From the NCBI RefSeq assembly GCF_006438875.1, contig NZ_RCZH01000006.1:188999-246179 (forward strand): DNA of 57,181 bases, read 5' to 3'. Within the stretch, counting starts at the first letter, position 1. The number at the start of each line of letters is the position of its first letter. Position numbers and translations under genes: made by a program. This document shows, piece after piece, positions 37,401 to 42,678 of the stretch. The notes beneath the pieces were generated by a model. That model made no database searches. It was not told the origin of the DNA and saw nothing but the letters and a program-made list of their open reading frames with translations. The DNA is from Flavobacterium pectinovorum. GTDB taxonomy: Bacteria > Bacteroidota > Bacteroidia > Flavobacteriales > Flavobacteriaceae.

Positions 37401-37684
37401 CCTGCAAAAGCAAAATTTCACTATCGAAATCAGCGGAAGCTAAACTTTATCCAAATCCAATTCAAGTAGGAAAAACAATTACTGTTGAAGCAGATTTCCC
37501 GGTAGAAGAATTGGCAAGCATGCAAATTAGCCTTTATTCTGTGTCAGGTCAATTGATCAAAACAGTTAAATCATCTACAATACAAACTGAGATAGAATTG
37601 CCACAAGCAGAAAGCAGTATGTATATTGTAGTTATTGAAACTGCTAATATCAAGAAAACACTTAAAGTAATTGTAAATAAATAA
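28430..37684 (+). CDS. Giant SprB-repeat surface adhesin with T9SS type A sorting signal
   Basis: This is a 3084-residue secreted protein. It has a signal peptide (FLNIALFLGIFMQSYLASSQ), an N-terminal beta-rich domain (about 30-270), Ig- and PKD-like domains (about 270-900), and one SprB repeat at about 363-438. A block of about 22 contiguous SprB repeats (about 904-2577) follows, each near 77 residues with CNGG...G.A.VTA.GG..TYTY.W.PSGG. After that come a HYR-like domain (about 2581-2658), an MBG-like domain (about 2661-2737) and further beta modules. The C-terminal domain from about 3004 (KLYPNP..., ending KKTLKVIVNK) is a type A T9SS signal. Like SprB it should sit on the outer membrane, as an adhesin or motility filament. 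It starts 14 bases after the formyltransferase. Confidence 0.92.
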   Translation: MKHFYSQIKNFLNIALFLGIFMQSYLASSQTTLSVGDIIFTGYDATATPSVSTSDSYSFVLLVPISANTVISFTDRGYNGSTWQAIVGNTEATVTWTSATAIPLGTEILISGLTASTYNPTTLALTQNGVVTVTEGTPANGLSLSTVGDQIVAFQGGSGSITGSGVSLKGGLSYATCNAATTTAATWDVPGATCTIGPSTSAMPPGIANGTSAFYTGTLAGGAVPQSAKFTGTGPFANAAAIKTAVMNPANWSFSATTQTMPSGAPFLGVPPTITANPPNRTLCVGGSTTLPITASNATSFQWQVDTGSGFANLSNAAPYSTVTTATLTITNVTAAMSGYLYRCVVTGVGTINSNSATLTVPNTTVTTTSLTNVSCNGGNNGSVTVAASGGIPPYTYLWSPSGITSATAGSLPAGSYTVTVTDNIGCPKIYPVTISEPTLAASSPSVSSQPAAYTACAGSTATFSVTATNTVTYQWQVDDGSGYTNITNGGITPSYSGANTTNLNIGSVTTGMNGYSYRVVLTSSCTNSIVSNGVAQLSVTPLPVATATPSSQTICSGSSLGIALTSAPTGASFAWTATLTSGTVSGYSASSGTTINQTLTGNGVVTYTVTPTLNSCPGAPITVAVTVKPLPIVTSIPSSQTVCSGSSTNIALISTPTGATFSWTTATATGTVNGASGSSGTTIAQTLTGNGTVNYTVTPTLNGCPGPPSIITVTVNPLPTATATPASKIICSGTAPNIALTSTPTGAAFSWTTALTSGTVTGFSDSSGTSLNQVLSGDGVVTYTVTPLINSCPGNPITIPITVLGLTSITTHPSLSAICVGSNATFSAIASNATSYQWQENTGSGYSNLSNSSIYSGATTATLTITGATTAMNGNSYRVIATGTCAPAAVSNGATLTIYNIIANPTQVNVSCNGGNTGSATVTPSGGTGSYTYLWSTGATTQTLSNLTQGNYSVTINDANLCPTSQSFTITEPAVLVAAQNTFVNPNCNGGTNGSATVAASGGTLPYTYSWSPSGGTGITASGLSDGTYTVTVTDGKGCTATQAFTLVEPTPFAVTTSQTDVLCNGAPTGAAAVTVSGATGPYTYSWAPAGGSNNTASGLTAGTYTVTITDSHTCSTTRSFTIWEPAALVATVGSTTDVDCYGFATGSATVNVTGGVGTYSYSWAPSGGTAATASGLTAGTYTVTVTDANSCSTTQTFTINQPTFAISATTSSTGVSCFGGANGTASVTASGGTGAYSYSWAPSGGTGSTASGLTAGDYDCTITDAKGCTLTKTINVGSPTQLTATIAPTNVSCNGGTNGSASVTASGGTGTYTYIWSPTGGNAATATGLAAGTYTVTVTDANSCTVSEPITITEPAVLTVTPSQTDVLCNGGASGTATVTATGGTGTYTYAWSPSGGTAATATGLNIGNYSCLVTDGNGCSFTQNFLITEPPVLTASISKIDATCLVGGQSTVSASGGTTPYSYSWSPSGGTAATATGLSAGSYTVTITDGKGCTTTQSATINTTNTLVAATSQTDVLCNSANTGSASVTPSGAPGPFTYVWSPSGGNANTASNLTAGSYNVTITSANGCSIVKNFTIIEPAALVVTPSQIDLLCNGATTGEASVSVTGGTGAYTYLWAPSGGSANTATGLSAGTYTVTIKDANLCQTTQSFTITEPSALTATITPTNISCNGGTTGAATVTATGGVGTYTYAWAPSGGTAATATGLTAGTYTVTVTDANSCTTTQTVTLTEPAQLVASAGSQIDVTCNGFNNGSATVNVTGGSGTYSYVWAPSGGTAATATGLSPGTYIVTVTDANSCTTTQNFTITEPTLLTAAITGQTNILCNGQANGAATVTATGGNGTYTYAWAPSGGNAATATGLSPGTYTVTVTDTNSCTATQSVTITEPSALTATIAPTNISCNGGTTGAATVTATGGNGTYTYAWAPSGGTAATATGLTAGTYTVTVTDANSCTTTQTVTLTEPAQLVASAGSQTDVTCNGFNNGSATVNVTGGSGTYSYVWAPSGGTAATATGLSPGTYIVTVTDANSCTTTQNFTITEPTLLTAAITGQTNILCNGQANGAATVTATGGNGTYAYAWTPSGGNAATATGLSPGTYTVTVTDTNSCTATQSVTITEPSALTATIAPTNVSCNGGTTGAATVTATGGNGTYTYAWAPSGGTAATATGLTAGTYTVTVTDANSCTTTQTVTLTEPSQLVASAGSQIDVTCNGLNNGSATVNVTGGSGTYSYVWAPSGGTAATATGLSPGTYIVTVTDANSCTATQNFIITEPTLLTAAITGQTNILCNGQANGAATVTATGGNGTYAYAWSPSGGNAATATGLSPGTYTVTVTDAKSCTATQSVTITEPGALTATIAPTNISCNGGTTGAATVTAIGGAGTYTYAWTPSGGTAATATGLTAGTYTVTVTDANSCTTTQTVTLTEPALLTASITAHTNVSCYGASNGSATVSAIGGTGTYTYIWGPSGGTAATATGLNGGTYTVTITDTNNCTTTQTVTITEPIILAATTTQTNVTCGANNGSATVAATGGTGLYTYAWSPSGGNAATATGLSAGNYTVTITDAKGCTIIKSISILTTPDVTAPVPNLATLPTITSNCSILSAQISVPTATDNCAGIINATTTNPLNYTTVGTYVITWSYDDGHGNISTQNQTLNVTASPLNLVTFSDAQFTYNGSLSTLQVANLPAGATVAYAITPITGTANGATNAGVYSITATVTPSVSTPNCSPITLTAQLTIKKAAQLITFGALPVKTLGGTNTFNLAAIANSGLAIRYSFTSPTALPAANVSATTGLVNLLRPGSILITAHQDGDANYLAAPDVSQLLIVKNNDITIAKITIGNQVFLTPAKNANIKYVMLCDENNPSVSILNETNATIFPSANFSVNTPKPGIYTQIITVTSEDGSTTSNYTITVEKPFGFFDIVRQKFNNVLLVNNNPLTNGGYEFVSYEWFKNGQSIGTGQYYTAGNALGTTLDPTADYSVKMTTKDGKVLQTCKSKISLSKSAEAKLYPNPIQVGKTITVEADFPVEELASMQISLYSVSGQLIKTVKSSTIQTEIELPQAESSMYIVVIETANIKKTLKVIVNK
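33398..35705 (+). repeat. Tandem 690-base repeat (three SprB units each) in the adhesin gene
   Basis: A block of three different SprB units is repeated with exact 690-base spacing. The same boundary word (ACAGAACCT) falls at 33398, 34088, 34778 and 35468. The first three copies are complete; the fourth keeps only its first SprB unit before diverging near 35705. Copies differ by scattered single bases, so the array arose by recent unequal crossing-over or gene conversion. The codon-level homogeneity contrasts with the more diverged repeats at 31140-33390. Confidence 0.92.
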
Positions 37685-37688
37685 AATC

Positions 37689-37719
37689 TGCCAGTACTAT
37701 TTCCTTAATAGTACTGGCA
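37689..37719 (+). terminator. Strong 13-base-pair hairpin between adhesin and barrel genes
   Basis: Perfect arms TGCCAGTACTATT (37689-37701) and AATAGTACTGGCA (37707-37719) with a 5-base loop follow the adhesin stop. No T-run follows on the plus strand. It may act as a partial terminator or as a 3' stabiliser of the very long adhesin mRNA. Confidence 0.6.
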
Positions 37720-37734
37720 TAAAAAACAATTAAG

Positions 37735-38583
37735 ATGAAAAATATAATAAACTATATAACATCAGCAGTGATGATTACCGTACTTTTGGGAACTTGCCTA
37801 AAGAGTTACGCTCAGGATAAAAAACAGGAACTATCTGTTTCTGTCGCAGGTCCTTTTTCATTTCTGAAATATAATACTGGCGGAGAAATAGTGCCCGGAA
37901 ACGGAATTAGTGCGGGACTTCGTTATTCGTATTATCTAAATGAAGGAATAAGTGTTGGCATTGGTGCCGAATATCAGACTTATAGTTCAGATGTAAAATT
38001 CCAATATCTTTCGGGACAATACACAACTATAGATGCCGAAAATGAGTCATTTCAATTCAGATATAAAGCAACTGAGCTAAGAGAGAAACAAAAATTAGGC
38101 TATGTAAATGTGCCAATTACGATTCAATATGAGAATCCGGGACCAACAAAATTCTATCTTGCAGCCGGTGTTAAAATAGGATTCGCAGTAAGCGGAAGCT
38201 ATGAAACAAAAATGGAAAATCTGACCACAAGCGGCTATTATCCGCAATACAATGTTGAATTATTTGGTCCGACATTTGCCGGATTTGCAAGCACCGATAA
38301 TGTAACAGCAAACAAACAAGATCTCAATACAAAGACCTCTTATGCTGCAACTTTTGAAACTGGTTTGAAACAAAAAGTGGGAGACAGAAGTTCTGTATAT
38401 ATAGGACTTTATCTTGATTATGGATTAAATGACATAATGGATAAAAACAACAACAAAAATCTGGTTCACTACAATCCCGAAATACCAGTACAGCTTCACT
38501 ACAACAGTACATTAAGCACACCTTATACAAACGATGTAAGGTTGGTTTCTTACGGGCTTAAACTAAGATACGCATTGAGATAG
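37735..38583 (+). CDS. Outer-membrane beta-barrel protein (PorT/OMP_b-brl-like)
   Basis: This 282-residue protein has a signal peptide ending near SYAQ (residue 26). Alternating-residue strands of a small barrel follow: GISAGLRYSYYLNEGISVGIGAEYQ, FYLAAGVKIGFAVSGSYE, SSVYIGLYLDYGLND. The end is SYGLKLRYALR, close to a barrel-insertion signal. It lies 50 bases after the adhesin gene. SprB-like proteins are often paired with an outer-membrane partner (SprF/PorP type), but this one lacks the PorP features and looks like the PorT-like family. A role in anchoring or secreting the adhesin is plausible from position only. Confidence 0.75.
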   Translation: MKNIINYITSAVMITVLLGTCLKSYAQDKKQELSVSVAGPFSFLKYNTGGEIVPGNGISAGLRYSYYLNEGISVGIGAEYQTYSSDVKFQYLSGQYTTIDAENESFQFRYKATELREKQKLGYVNVPITIQYENPGPTKFYLAAGVKIGFAVSGSYETKMENLTTSGYYPQYNVELFGPTFAGFASTDNVTANKQDLNTKTSYAATFETGLKQKVGDRSSVYIGLYLDYGLNDIMDKNNNKNLVHYNPEIPVQLHYNSTLSTPYTNDVRLVSYGLKLRYALR

Positions 38584-38627
38584 ATCTTTTACAATTTAGA
38601 TAATCTTTCCTTAAAATGGAAAAATTT

Positions 38628-38662
38628 AAAAGCCGATTTTCTTAAAGAAAATCGGCTTTTTT
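38628..38662 (+). terminator. Rho-independent terminator of the collar/adhesin region
   Basis: Perfect 14-base arms AAAAGCCGATTTTC (38628-38641) and GAAAATCGGCTTTT (38647-38660) flank a 5-base loop and are followed by a T-run. This is the clearest intrinsic terminator in the window. It ends the transcript of the beta-barrel gene. The rest of 38584-38927 holds a hairpin repeat and a short repeat segment and no gene. Confidence 0.88.
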
Positions 38663-38736
38663 ATGTGTTTAAATTCACCTTTTAAAACCTGACGGGTTTG
38701 CTGTACTATATGGAGACGTTTGTCCATAGGCATTCT

Positions 38737-38823
38737 TGTCATTTTCGACCGAAGGGAGAAATCACATCCAGAGAGCAACACACCGTGAATCCGTAATGTG
38801 ATTTCTCGTTCCTCGAAATGACA
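38737..38823. repeat. REP-like hairpin repeat, TGTCATTTCGA family
   Basis: A single copy of the same family as 4755-5214. The left arm has CGACCGAAGGGAGAAATCAC and the right arm GTGATTTCTCGTTCCTCGAAA. The outer ends are complementary but the inner arms mix two sub-types. It lies between the terminator and the MgtC-like gene. Confidence 0.7.
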
Positions 38824-38927
38824 ACATTGTGTTTTTGAATGTGAAGAATAGCTTTGCGAACTTTGTGTTTTCTATTGGTAAAAATAAAATTAAATCTTAA
38901 TGTTTCTTTGCGATTAAAAAACAAACA

Positions 38928-39350
38928 TTACTTCCTGTTTCGTAACCAATTCTCTACTGGTTCAAGAACTGTGTTTACGATAGTTACTAAAGATGTACAG
39001 ATCAAAGCCTCGACAAAATAACCCGAAGCAGCAATACAGCCAATTGCGGCACTGCACCATATTGTAGCAGCCGAATTTAATCCGTGTACATTGGGTCCTT
39101 CTCTAAAAATAACTCCTGCACCCAAAAAACCAACTCCCATAACAACCTGAGCTGTAATACGGGTAACATCAATATTAGGCGCTGTTCCCGCTACTTTTAT
39201 AGACAACAAAACAAAAGCCGCTGCACCTGTTGCGACCAGCATATTAGTTTTTAGACCGGTTTCTTTATGATGCCATTGTCGCTCAAAACCAATAATTAAT
39301 CCGGATAATAAAGCAATTATAAGTCGGGTGAAAAATTCTGTTGTACTCAA
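38928..39350 (-). CDS. MgtC/SapB family inner-membrane protein
   Basis: This 140-residue protein has four or five hydrophobic segments and the family signatures ALLSGLIIGFERQW (about 13-26), GLKTNMLVATGAAAF and a GVGFLGAGVIFREG loop, followed by GLNSAATIWCSAAIG. MgtC-like proteins are linked to magnesium homeostasis and survival in stress; the short form without the C-terminal ACT-like domain is common. It is transcribed leftward towards the adhesin region and has no operon partner. Confidence 0.9.
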   Translation of the reverse strand: MSTTEFFTRLIIALLSGLIIGFERQWHHKETGLKTNMLVATGAAAFVLLSIKVAGTAPNIDVTRITAQVVMGVGFLGAGVIFREGPNVHGLNSAATIWCSAAIGCIAASGYFVEALICTSLVTIVNTVLEPVENWLRNRK

Positions 39351-39483
39351 AATTGTTATTTTTTATAAGATTAAAATTTTCGTTTTCATTATCAAAAGAA
39401 GATTCACTTTAGATAAATAAATTTAACGATAATAATCTTAAATCCAAATAGTTTTCAAAATGTAAAACTTCTGACATAGAAAT

Positions 39484-39852
39484 CTAGCTTTCCACTTCAA
39501 TGATTTGGTTTTCTAATATAATTTTTAATTGAGGTGCAAATTCTAATCCCCATTTATCAATAGCAGAAATTAAAGGCAAGAGAGATTCTCCAGTTTCCGT
39601 TAGAAAATATTCTACTCGCAATGGGATTTCATTATAAACTGTTTTTCCTAAAAGCCCATGAAACTCCAATTCCTTAAGTTGGCTTTGCAATACACGTTTT
39701 GAGATATCAGTAATCGCATTAACAAGATCCTTAGGACGTTTTATTCCTTTTGAAATCTCATCCAACAAACAAAATTTCCATTTAGAACCCACGACTTCCA
39801 TCGCCACATTAAGTCCACAATTATAATCAATTGGTATTTTTCGTTGATACAT
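39484..39852 (-). CDS. HxlR-type winged-helix transcriptional regulator
   Basis: This is a 122-residue single-domain DNA-binding protein. An N-terminal Cys (DYNCGLN, about 12) precedes the winged helix: SKWKFCLLDEISKGIKRPKDL, an ITDISKRVLQSQLKELE recognition helix and a YFLTETGESLLP wing. HxlR proteins commonly sense redox-active or electrophilic compounds and control a divergent reductase. Here the divergent gene is a flavodoxin-fold oxidoreductase, with a palindrome in the shared spacer. Confidence 0.9.
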   Translation of the reverse strand: MYQRKIPIDYNCGLNVAMEVVGSKWKFCLLDEISKGIKRPKDLVNAITDISKRVLQSQLKELEFHGLLGKTVYNEIPLRVEYFLTETGESLLPLISAIDKWGLEFAPQLKIILENQIIEVES

Positions 39853-39877
39853 AAAAATTCATTTAGAAATGCAATTA

Positions 39878-39907
39878 CAAAAGTAAAAACAATTACAGTT
39901 TTTACAG
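39878..39907 (-). promoter_or_regulatory. Candidate promoter of the HxlR gene
   Basis: On the minus strand TACTTTTG (39885-39878) matches the Bacteroidetes -7 element TAnnTTTG. A CTG 19 bases upstream is a weak match to the -33 TTG. It places the start of transcription about 20 bases before the HxlR start codon. Confidence 0.45.
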
Positions 39908-39919
39908 GAAAAATAAATA

Positions 39920-39954
39920 GGGATTAATTTATCACTATGTGATTAATTAATCCC
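39920..39954. promoter_or_regulatory. Palindromic operator candidate for the HxlR regulator
   Basis: Two 16-base arms, GGGATTAATTTATCAC and GTGATTAATTAATCCC, are reverse complements at 15 of 16 positions with a 3-base centre. The site lies between the two divergent promoters and touches the -33 region of the oxidoreductase promoter. Its size and symmetry fit a dimeric winged-helix regulator. Confidence 0.7.
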
Positions 39955-39957
39955 TTA

Positions 39958-39988
39958 TTGCAGTATTTACCAGTGTATTCGAACTTTG
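39958..39988 (+). promoter_or_regulatory. Candidate promoter of the oxidoreductase gene
   Basis: TTG (39958-39960), a 20-base spacer and GAACTTTG (39981-39988) match TTG-N19-21-TAnnTTTG with one mismatch. Transcription would begin about 20 bases before the ATG at 40015. Confidence 0.6.
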
Positions 39989-40014
39989 TATTTGCAAATT
40001 TTAATACTAATAAA

Positions 40015-40545
40015 ATGAAAACACTTGTAATTATAATTCATCCCAACCTTGAAAAATCTATAATAAACAAAAGATGGATTGAAGAATTAAATAAATACCC
40101 CGATCAATATACACTGCATAATTTGTACAACTTATATCCTGATGAAAAAATTGACATTAAAAAAGAACAGCAATTATTAGAAAATCATGATACGATTATA
40201 TTTCAGTTTCCCTTCTACTGGTTCAATTGTCCTCCCCTATTAAAAAAATGGTTAGACGAAGTAATAATCTCCGGATTTGCTTACGGTAGTAAAAGCGGCT
40301 ATAAATTAGCCAATAAAAAAATTGCCTTAAGCATTTCTGCAGGTATTAATAAAGAAGATTACAGCACAAACGGAAGATATAAATATACAGTAGAACAACT
40401 AACAGCGCCATTTGAAGTCACTTTTGATTATATCAAAGCTGATTACAAGCCGTTATTTGCTTTTTATGGAGCAGAGCATAATATAACCTCAGAAAGAGTC
40501 GAAGAAAATACTCTGGAATATATTTCGTTTCTGGAATCTTTGTAA
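40015..40545 (+). CDS. NAD(P)H-dependent flavodoxin-fold oxidoreductase (MdaB/KefF-like)
   Basis: The ATG at 40015 gives 176 residues starting MKTLVIIIHPNLEKSIINKRW, the classic first strand and phosphate-binding start of this family. The upstream TTG at 39958 would place translation inside the promoter and is not used. Further family marks are TIIFQFPFYWFNCPPLLKKWLDEV (about 61-84) and the GYKLANKKIALSISAG strand. These enzymes reduce quinones or similar electrophiles with FMN/FAD. Divergence from HxlR and the shared palindrome suggest induction by such a compound. The gene ends in a convergent hairpin shared with the hydroxylase gene. Confidence 0.88.
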   Translation: MKTLVIIIHPNLEKSIINKRWIEELNKYPDQYTLHNLYNLYPDEKIDIKKEQQLLENHDTIIFQFPFYWFNCPPLLKKWLDEVIISGFAYGSKSGYKLANKKIALSISAGINKEDYSTNGRYKYTVEQLTAPFEVTFDYIKADYKPLFAFYGAEHNITSERVEENTLEYISFLESL

Positions 40546-40569
40546 AAACATTTATATTAGTGAAAGGTA

Positions 40570-40613
40570 TTCTGTGAAATGTAAAATGTATGTTACTTTC
40601 ACATTTCACAGAA
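40570..40613. terminator. Hairpin between convergent genes
   Basis: Perfect 13-base arms TTCTGTGAAATGT (40570-40582) and ACATTTCACAGAA (40601-40613) lie between the stop codons of the convergent oxidoreductase and hydroxylase genes. It could terminate both transcripts. Confidence 0.6.
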
Positions 40614-40632
40614 AACATTTTACCGAAGAAAA

Positions 40633-41748
40633 CTAATCCAAATCAAAAATTTTACCCAAATGCTCCTCCATCACAAAATATGGATTATTGGTCTGGGTAA
40701 CAGATCTCATGTGAATTAAACTGGTTTTACTCATCATTCTTAGCATTTGTCGGCGCTCGCATTTAACGATCTTACCGTTTTCTTCACGTTGTCCTGCTAC
40801 AAAAGCACTGCGTCCGTGTGCACATAAATGATTGTTGACAAAAATAATATCTCCGGAATTTGGAACATATTCACTGTTTATAAGCTCTTTTGCCTCATTC
40901 CAAAACTCCGTCAAATTATAAAGAGCTTCCGGAGTTTGCCCGGCATTTTCGTTGAATATTTGCTCCGCAGCATCAAAACGGATAAAAGGAAGCTGTCTGT
41001 TTCCGTATAAAACAGAAGCCGTTGGTCCAGGAGCTGCATCTTCATCATCATGATTCGCATCTTTAGGACATTGATAAATAGGATCAAATAATTTCTCCAT
41101 AACCGAATTTATCTTTCCATGTGAACGAATCGAATATAAAGTTGATGGAACTCTCTCTTCATTTCTTAAATAAAGAAAACTCAAAAAATCTGCCTGATTG
41201 CTCAAAAAAGCATCTTCAGTATGTACATACAAATCCGTTTTTGAACCCGATCCTGTTTGTGTTACCGCCATTTTTTCGTCCGGAATCACAGCGTGCAAAA
41301 GTCCTCCTCCTTTTCTTTGGGCATAATACTGAACCGGTTTAGAAGGCACTGCACCATGAAGAAGCGAACATATAAATCCGTATTTATTCAGCTTTGCATA
41401 ATCCGCACCTTGCCAGTTTGGAGGCGTTGGCCCTAAATCTTCCTGATCTACTTCTAAAAGACCCTGAAAAACAATAGCGCCATATTGACTGGCAGAAAAA
41501 TCAGTACCAAACTGACTTAAAATTCTGCTGATACGTTCCGGAAGTAATTGAAAAGCGTGCAGATGAAGTGCTGCTATATAATCGGGGTTTTCATAATGAT
41601 CAAAGGCTTTTACCAAAAGGTTCCCAACATTCGATAAAATATTTCTTTCCTGCGGCGTAACTTCTACAATAAATGGCTTTGTAGGAATATCAAAACTTAT
41701 ACTTGCTTTCGCAGATCTTTCATCTGCAATAATTGATTGTGATTTCAT
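40633..41748 (-). CDS. 2-oxoglutarate/Fe(II) amino-acid hydroxylase, clavaminate-synthase-like (probable lysine hydroxylase)
   Basis: This 371-residue protein has the VioC/clavaminate-synthase fold. The metal ligands appear as His176 and Glu178 in YVHTEDAF and a distal His311 in NNHLCAHGRSAF, with an Arg-rich RRQMLRM segment nearby for 2-oxoglutarate binding. The HTE variant of the usual HxD is typical of this subgroup, whose members hydroxylate free arginine, asparagine or lysine. From memory, a Flavobacterium johnsoniae member acts on lysine at C4 and is used with a PLP decarboxylase of the same organism. The divergent decarboxylase next door makes lysine the expected substrate, giving a hydroxylated diamine for the siderophore. 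Confidence 0.78.
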   Translation of the reverse strand: MKSQSIIADERSAKASISFDIPTKPFIVEVTPQERNILSNVGNLLVKAFDHYENPDYIAALHLHAFQLLPERISRILSQFGTDFSASQYGAIVFQGLLEVDQEDLGPTPPNWQGADYAKLNKYGFICSLLHGAVPSKPVQYYAQRKGGGLLHAVIPDEKMAVTQTGSGSKTDLYVHTEDAFLSNQADFLSFLYLRNEERVPSTLYSIRSHGKINSVMEKLFDPIYQCPKDANHDDEDAAPGPTASVLYGNRQLPFIRFDAAEQIFNENAGQTPEALYNLTEFWNEAKELINSEYVPNSGDIIFVNNHLCAHGRSAFVAGQREENGKIVKCERRQMLRMMSKTSLIHMRSVTQTNNPYFVMEEHLGKIFDLD

Positions 41749-41907
41749 TTTTTTAATTCATTTATAGTTAATAATAGATAGGGATAGTAAAAATTTAAAC
41801 ATTTAATAACATGATAGTTACATACTAAATACAATAACAATATTTTTATTATGTACGGACATTCGTATAAAATTTTCATATTTATTTTTTTTATTCAGAT
41901 AAATTTA

Positions 41908-41915
41908 TACTTTTG
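41908..41915 (+). promoter_or_regulatory. -7 promoter element of the siderophore biosynthetic operon
   Basis: TACTTTTG is an exact match to TAnnTTTG. No clear TTG lies 19-21 bases upstream, in a T-rich tract. It lies about 100 bases before the nitroreductase start, in the divergent spacer 41749-42015. Confidence 0.5.
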
Positions 41916-41928
41916 CATCATACTGTTT

Positions 41929-41945
41929 TTATTTATTCTAAATAA
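41929..41945. promoter_or_regulatory. Candidate iron-responsive operator, biosynthesis promoter
   Basis: The palindrome TTATTTA-TTC-TAAATAA (perfect 7-base arms) lies 13 bases after the -7 element, where a bound repressor would block transcription. An almost identical site is at the TonB receptor promoter (56635-56651), and the surrounding TTTTGCAT and TGTTTTTATT words are also shared. The half site ATTCTAAAT resembles AT-rich Fur sites. Confidence 0.6.
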
Positions 41946-42015
41946 GATTTACTTACAAATATATTTGTATTTCATTTAAATAAAAAGAATTTTCTTAAAA
42001 AAATTTCAAAAATGT

Positions 42016-42648
42016 ATGAAAATCAAAAACAAACCCAGTAAAATCAAGCAATCAGATTCTTCTGATAAACTCAAGAAAGTTTCGAAGAATATTCGGGACA
42101 GAAGAAGCATTTATGCCAATGTCTTTATCAAAAAGGAATTGCCGGAGAAATTGCTCGAAGAAATCCTGATTAATGCTACTTGGGCACCAAATCATAAAAT
42201 GACAGAGCCTTGGAGATTTATTGTTTTTAAAGGGAAATATCTAAAAGAATATGGAGCATACATGGCACATTATTACAAGGATTTCTATAGCGAATTATCT
42301 CCTGAAGATCAAAAGGAAAAACTTCGCTATCTCGCCAATTATCCGCTGAATGCCGCTTGTCTTATTGGGGTCATTATGGTGAGAAATACCAAAATCAATC
42401 TTCCGGAATGGGAAGAAATTGCTGCAATATCATCTGCCGTGCAGAATATTGCGCTCACTTGTACAGCACATAAAATTGGCAGTTTTTGGAGTACCAAAGG
42501 CGTCGCCATTGATTATGTTGCACAGTTTGATCTCGCAGAAAATGAAAAATCATTAGGACTTCTCTATCTGGGATATTATCCAAAGGATTTAAAACAATCC
42601 CAAAAAAAGAGAACTCCCCTGTCTAAAAAAGTCATTTACCTCGAGTAA
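42016..42648 (+). CDS. Nitroreductase-family FMN oxidoreductase
   Basis: This 210-residue protein has the family start IRDRRSIYANVF (about 26-37), the WAPNHKMTEPWRFIVF segment and a C-terminal AISSAVQNIALTCTAHKIGSFW helix. Nitroreductase-like enzymes use FMN and NAD(P)H; some serve in tailoring reactions of natural products. It is the first gene of the biosynthetic operon, 30 bases before the decarboxylase. A redox step on the diamine or hydroxamate, or reductive iron release, are possibilities. The basic N-terminal extension of about 25 residues is unusual but starts at the best ATG. Confidence 0.85.
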   Translation: MKIKNKPSKIKQSDSSDKLKKVSKNIRDRRSIYANVFIKKELPEKLLEEILINATWAPNHKMTEPWRFIVFKGKYLKEYGAYMAHYYKDFYSELSPEDQKEKLRYLANYPLNAACLIGVIMVRNTKINLPEWEEIAAISSAVQNIALTCTAHKIGSFWSTKGVAIDYVAQFDLAENEKSLGLLYLGYYPKDLKQSQKKRTPLSKKVIYLE

Positions 42649-42678
42649 ATAAAAATTAAAACCCTAAATAATCACTTT

